Shown here piece after piece: positions 35,749 to 36,237 of a stretch of DNA of 36,237 bases. The translations under genes and the position numbers were made by a program. The stretch is taken from positions 1 through 36,237 of IMG/VR virus record IMGVR_UViG_3300033153_005324; one strand, 5' to 3'. The stretch comes from a virus. Under the pieces are notes generated by a model. That model searched no databases. It was not told where the DNA came from and saw only the letters and a list, made by a program, of their open reading frames with translations. Position 1 is the stretch's first letter; every line of letters begins with the position of its first letter.

Positions 35749-36065
35749 TTGTTGTCCTTTTGTTTTCTTACCCATTCGCAGGATTCAAATACTCTCTTTG
35801 GCGTAAAGATGTGATTTTTGTCCCCTATAAATTGAGCAATTCGTTTATTGTCTATATAAACGTCTACTTGATTTTTTCTTTCAACTGTTTCATATCCTTG
35901 TTTAAAAGCCCACTTTTTACACTTATTGGCTAGTTCGTGGATGTTGATATTTTTAAAGTTTAGTTTCCCTGCTCCTTGTAGTGTTATTTCATTTTCAAGT
36001 CTTGAGTCTAACACATTAACAACCTCCCATCCAAACACTTCACTTAATAATTCTTTACTTGTCAT
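35745..36065 (-). CDS. conserved phage hypothetical protein
   Basis: This 106-residue protein is the first gene of the leftward early operon. It contains NINIHELANKCKKWAFKQGYE, a pattern seen in small early proteins of many phages of Gram-negative hosts, and a C-terminal basic stretch (TPKRVFESCEWVRKQKDNK). No function is known. It has a good AAGGAT site 5 bases before its ATG and lies about 20 bases from the transcription start. Confidence 0.65.
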   Translation of the reverse strand: MTSKELLSEVFGWEVVNVLDSRLENEITLQGAGKLNFKNINIHELANKCKKWAFKQGYETVERKNQVDVYIDNKRIAQFIGDKNHIFTPKRVFESCEWVRKQKDNK

Positions 36066-36089
36066 TGTAATCCTTTATATTGATAGTGT

Positions 36090-36118
36090 ATTGTATCATA
36101 GTTTGTTTTAAATGTAAA
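36090..36118 (-). promoter_or_regulatory. leftward early promoter
   Basis: The leftward sequence gives TTTACA, 17 bases, TGA-TACAAT (-10 at 36090-36095). This is the best -35/-10 pair of the genome (TTTACA is one change from TTGACA). It stands at the head of the early operon and, across the circle junction, back to back with the rightward promoter at 50-58 and the inverted repeat at 3-37. Confidence 0.75.
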
Positions 36119-36123
36119 GCATA

Positions 36124-36237
36124 AGGATATTTAAAAAGATTTACACATTTAATAAATATCTAAGATTTGATTTGCTATACTGCTCTTAGAGTTAAGTTTG
36201 ACTCTGTGATTTTTAACTTATCGGAATGAGCTTTTTA
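36124..36237. repeat. terminal direct repeat, right copy
   Basis: This stretch is an exact copy of bases 1-114, including the operator-like inverted repeat and the rightward -10 box. See the left copy. On the closed circle only one copy would exist and the unique genome would be 36,123 bases. Confidence 0.95.

Noticed and set aside
35584-35775. Longer version of the ribbon-helix-helix protein (63 residues)
   Set aside because: The internal ATG at 35748 has the proper AAAGGA spacing and an ATGA overlap; the upstream ATG has no ribosome site.

Overview
The window is a complete or nearly complete genome of a small, AT-rich tailed phage. Bases 1-114 recur exactly at 36124-36237, so the contig closes into a circle of about 36.1 kb (or carries a 114 bp terminal repeat). 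The host is probably Gram-negative, because there is an embedded Rz/Rz1-type spanin pair with an outer-membrane lipoprotein. Host-type sigma-70 promoters with the extended -10 TGCTATAAT and poor -35 boxes, AAAGGA/AAGGAG ribosome sites and low GC would suit a Campylobacterota host, but that is inference. The virion looks podovirus-like: N4-gp56-type capsid, short-tail adaptor and nozzle proteins, a 2025-residue polyvalent ejection protein, and no tape measure, tube or sheath.

Layout. Almost every gene lies on the minus strand and reads leftwards. From right to left, 36065-24798 is the early/replication side: ribbon-helix-helix regulators, tiny membrane peptides, a replication-initiator-like protein behind a structured leader RNA, a PP-loop (PAPS-reductase-like) enzyme, an HNH-AP2 homing endonuclease whose ribosome site sits in a hairpin, HTH proteins, NinG, and a recombination block (ERF annealing protein, YqaJ/lambda-type exonuclease, SSB) ending in YopX-like genes. 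The late side runs from 24727 to 670: terminase small and large, portal, scaffold, major capsid, adaptor, nozzle, a GNAT enzyme, ejection proteins, a LamG-domain putative receptor-binding protein and a lysis cassette (several small membrane proteins, i-spanin, o-spanin, zinc amidase endolysin).

Two places break the minus-strand pattern. At 13317-14236 a cluster of eight same-direction TTATTCACA-type DnaA boxes (a putative replication origin) precedes a three-gene plus-strand cassette. Across the circle junction, from about 36066 through 550, there is a divergent control region: an early leftward promoter, a rightward TGCTATACT promoter, an operator-like inverted repeat, and about 400 bases of gene-free, strongly folded sequence including a tRNA-like element, ending at a 35-residue zinc-ribbon peptide.

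No DNA polymerase, primase, helicase, RNA polymerase, integrase or recognisable repressor is visible. Together with the DnaA boxes and a plasmid-like initiator, this suggests heavy dependence on host replication and transcription. Four late modules carry an identical TGCTATAAT element. The least explained parts are the folded junction region, the leader RNA at 35208-35346, and a set of very short genes (23-42 codons), many joined to neighbours by stop-start overlaps.
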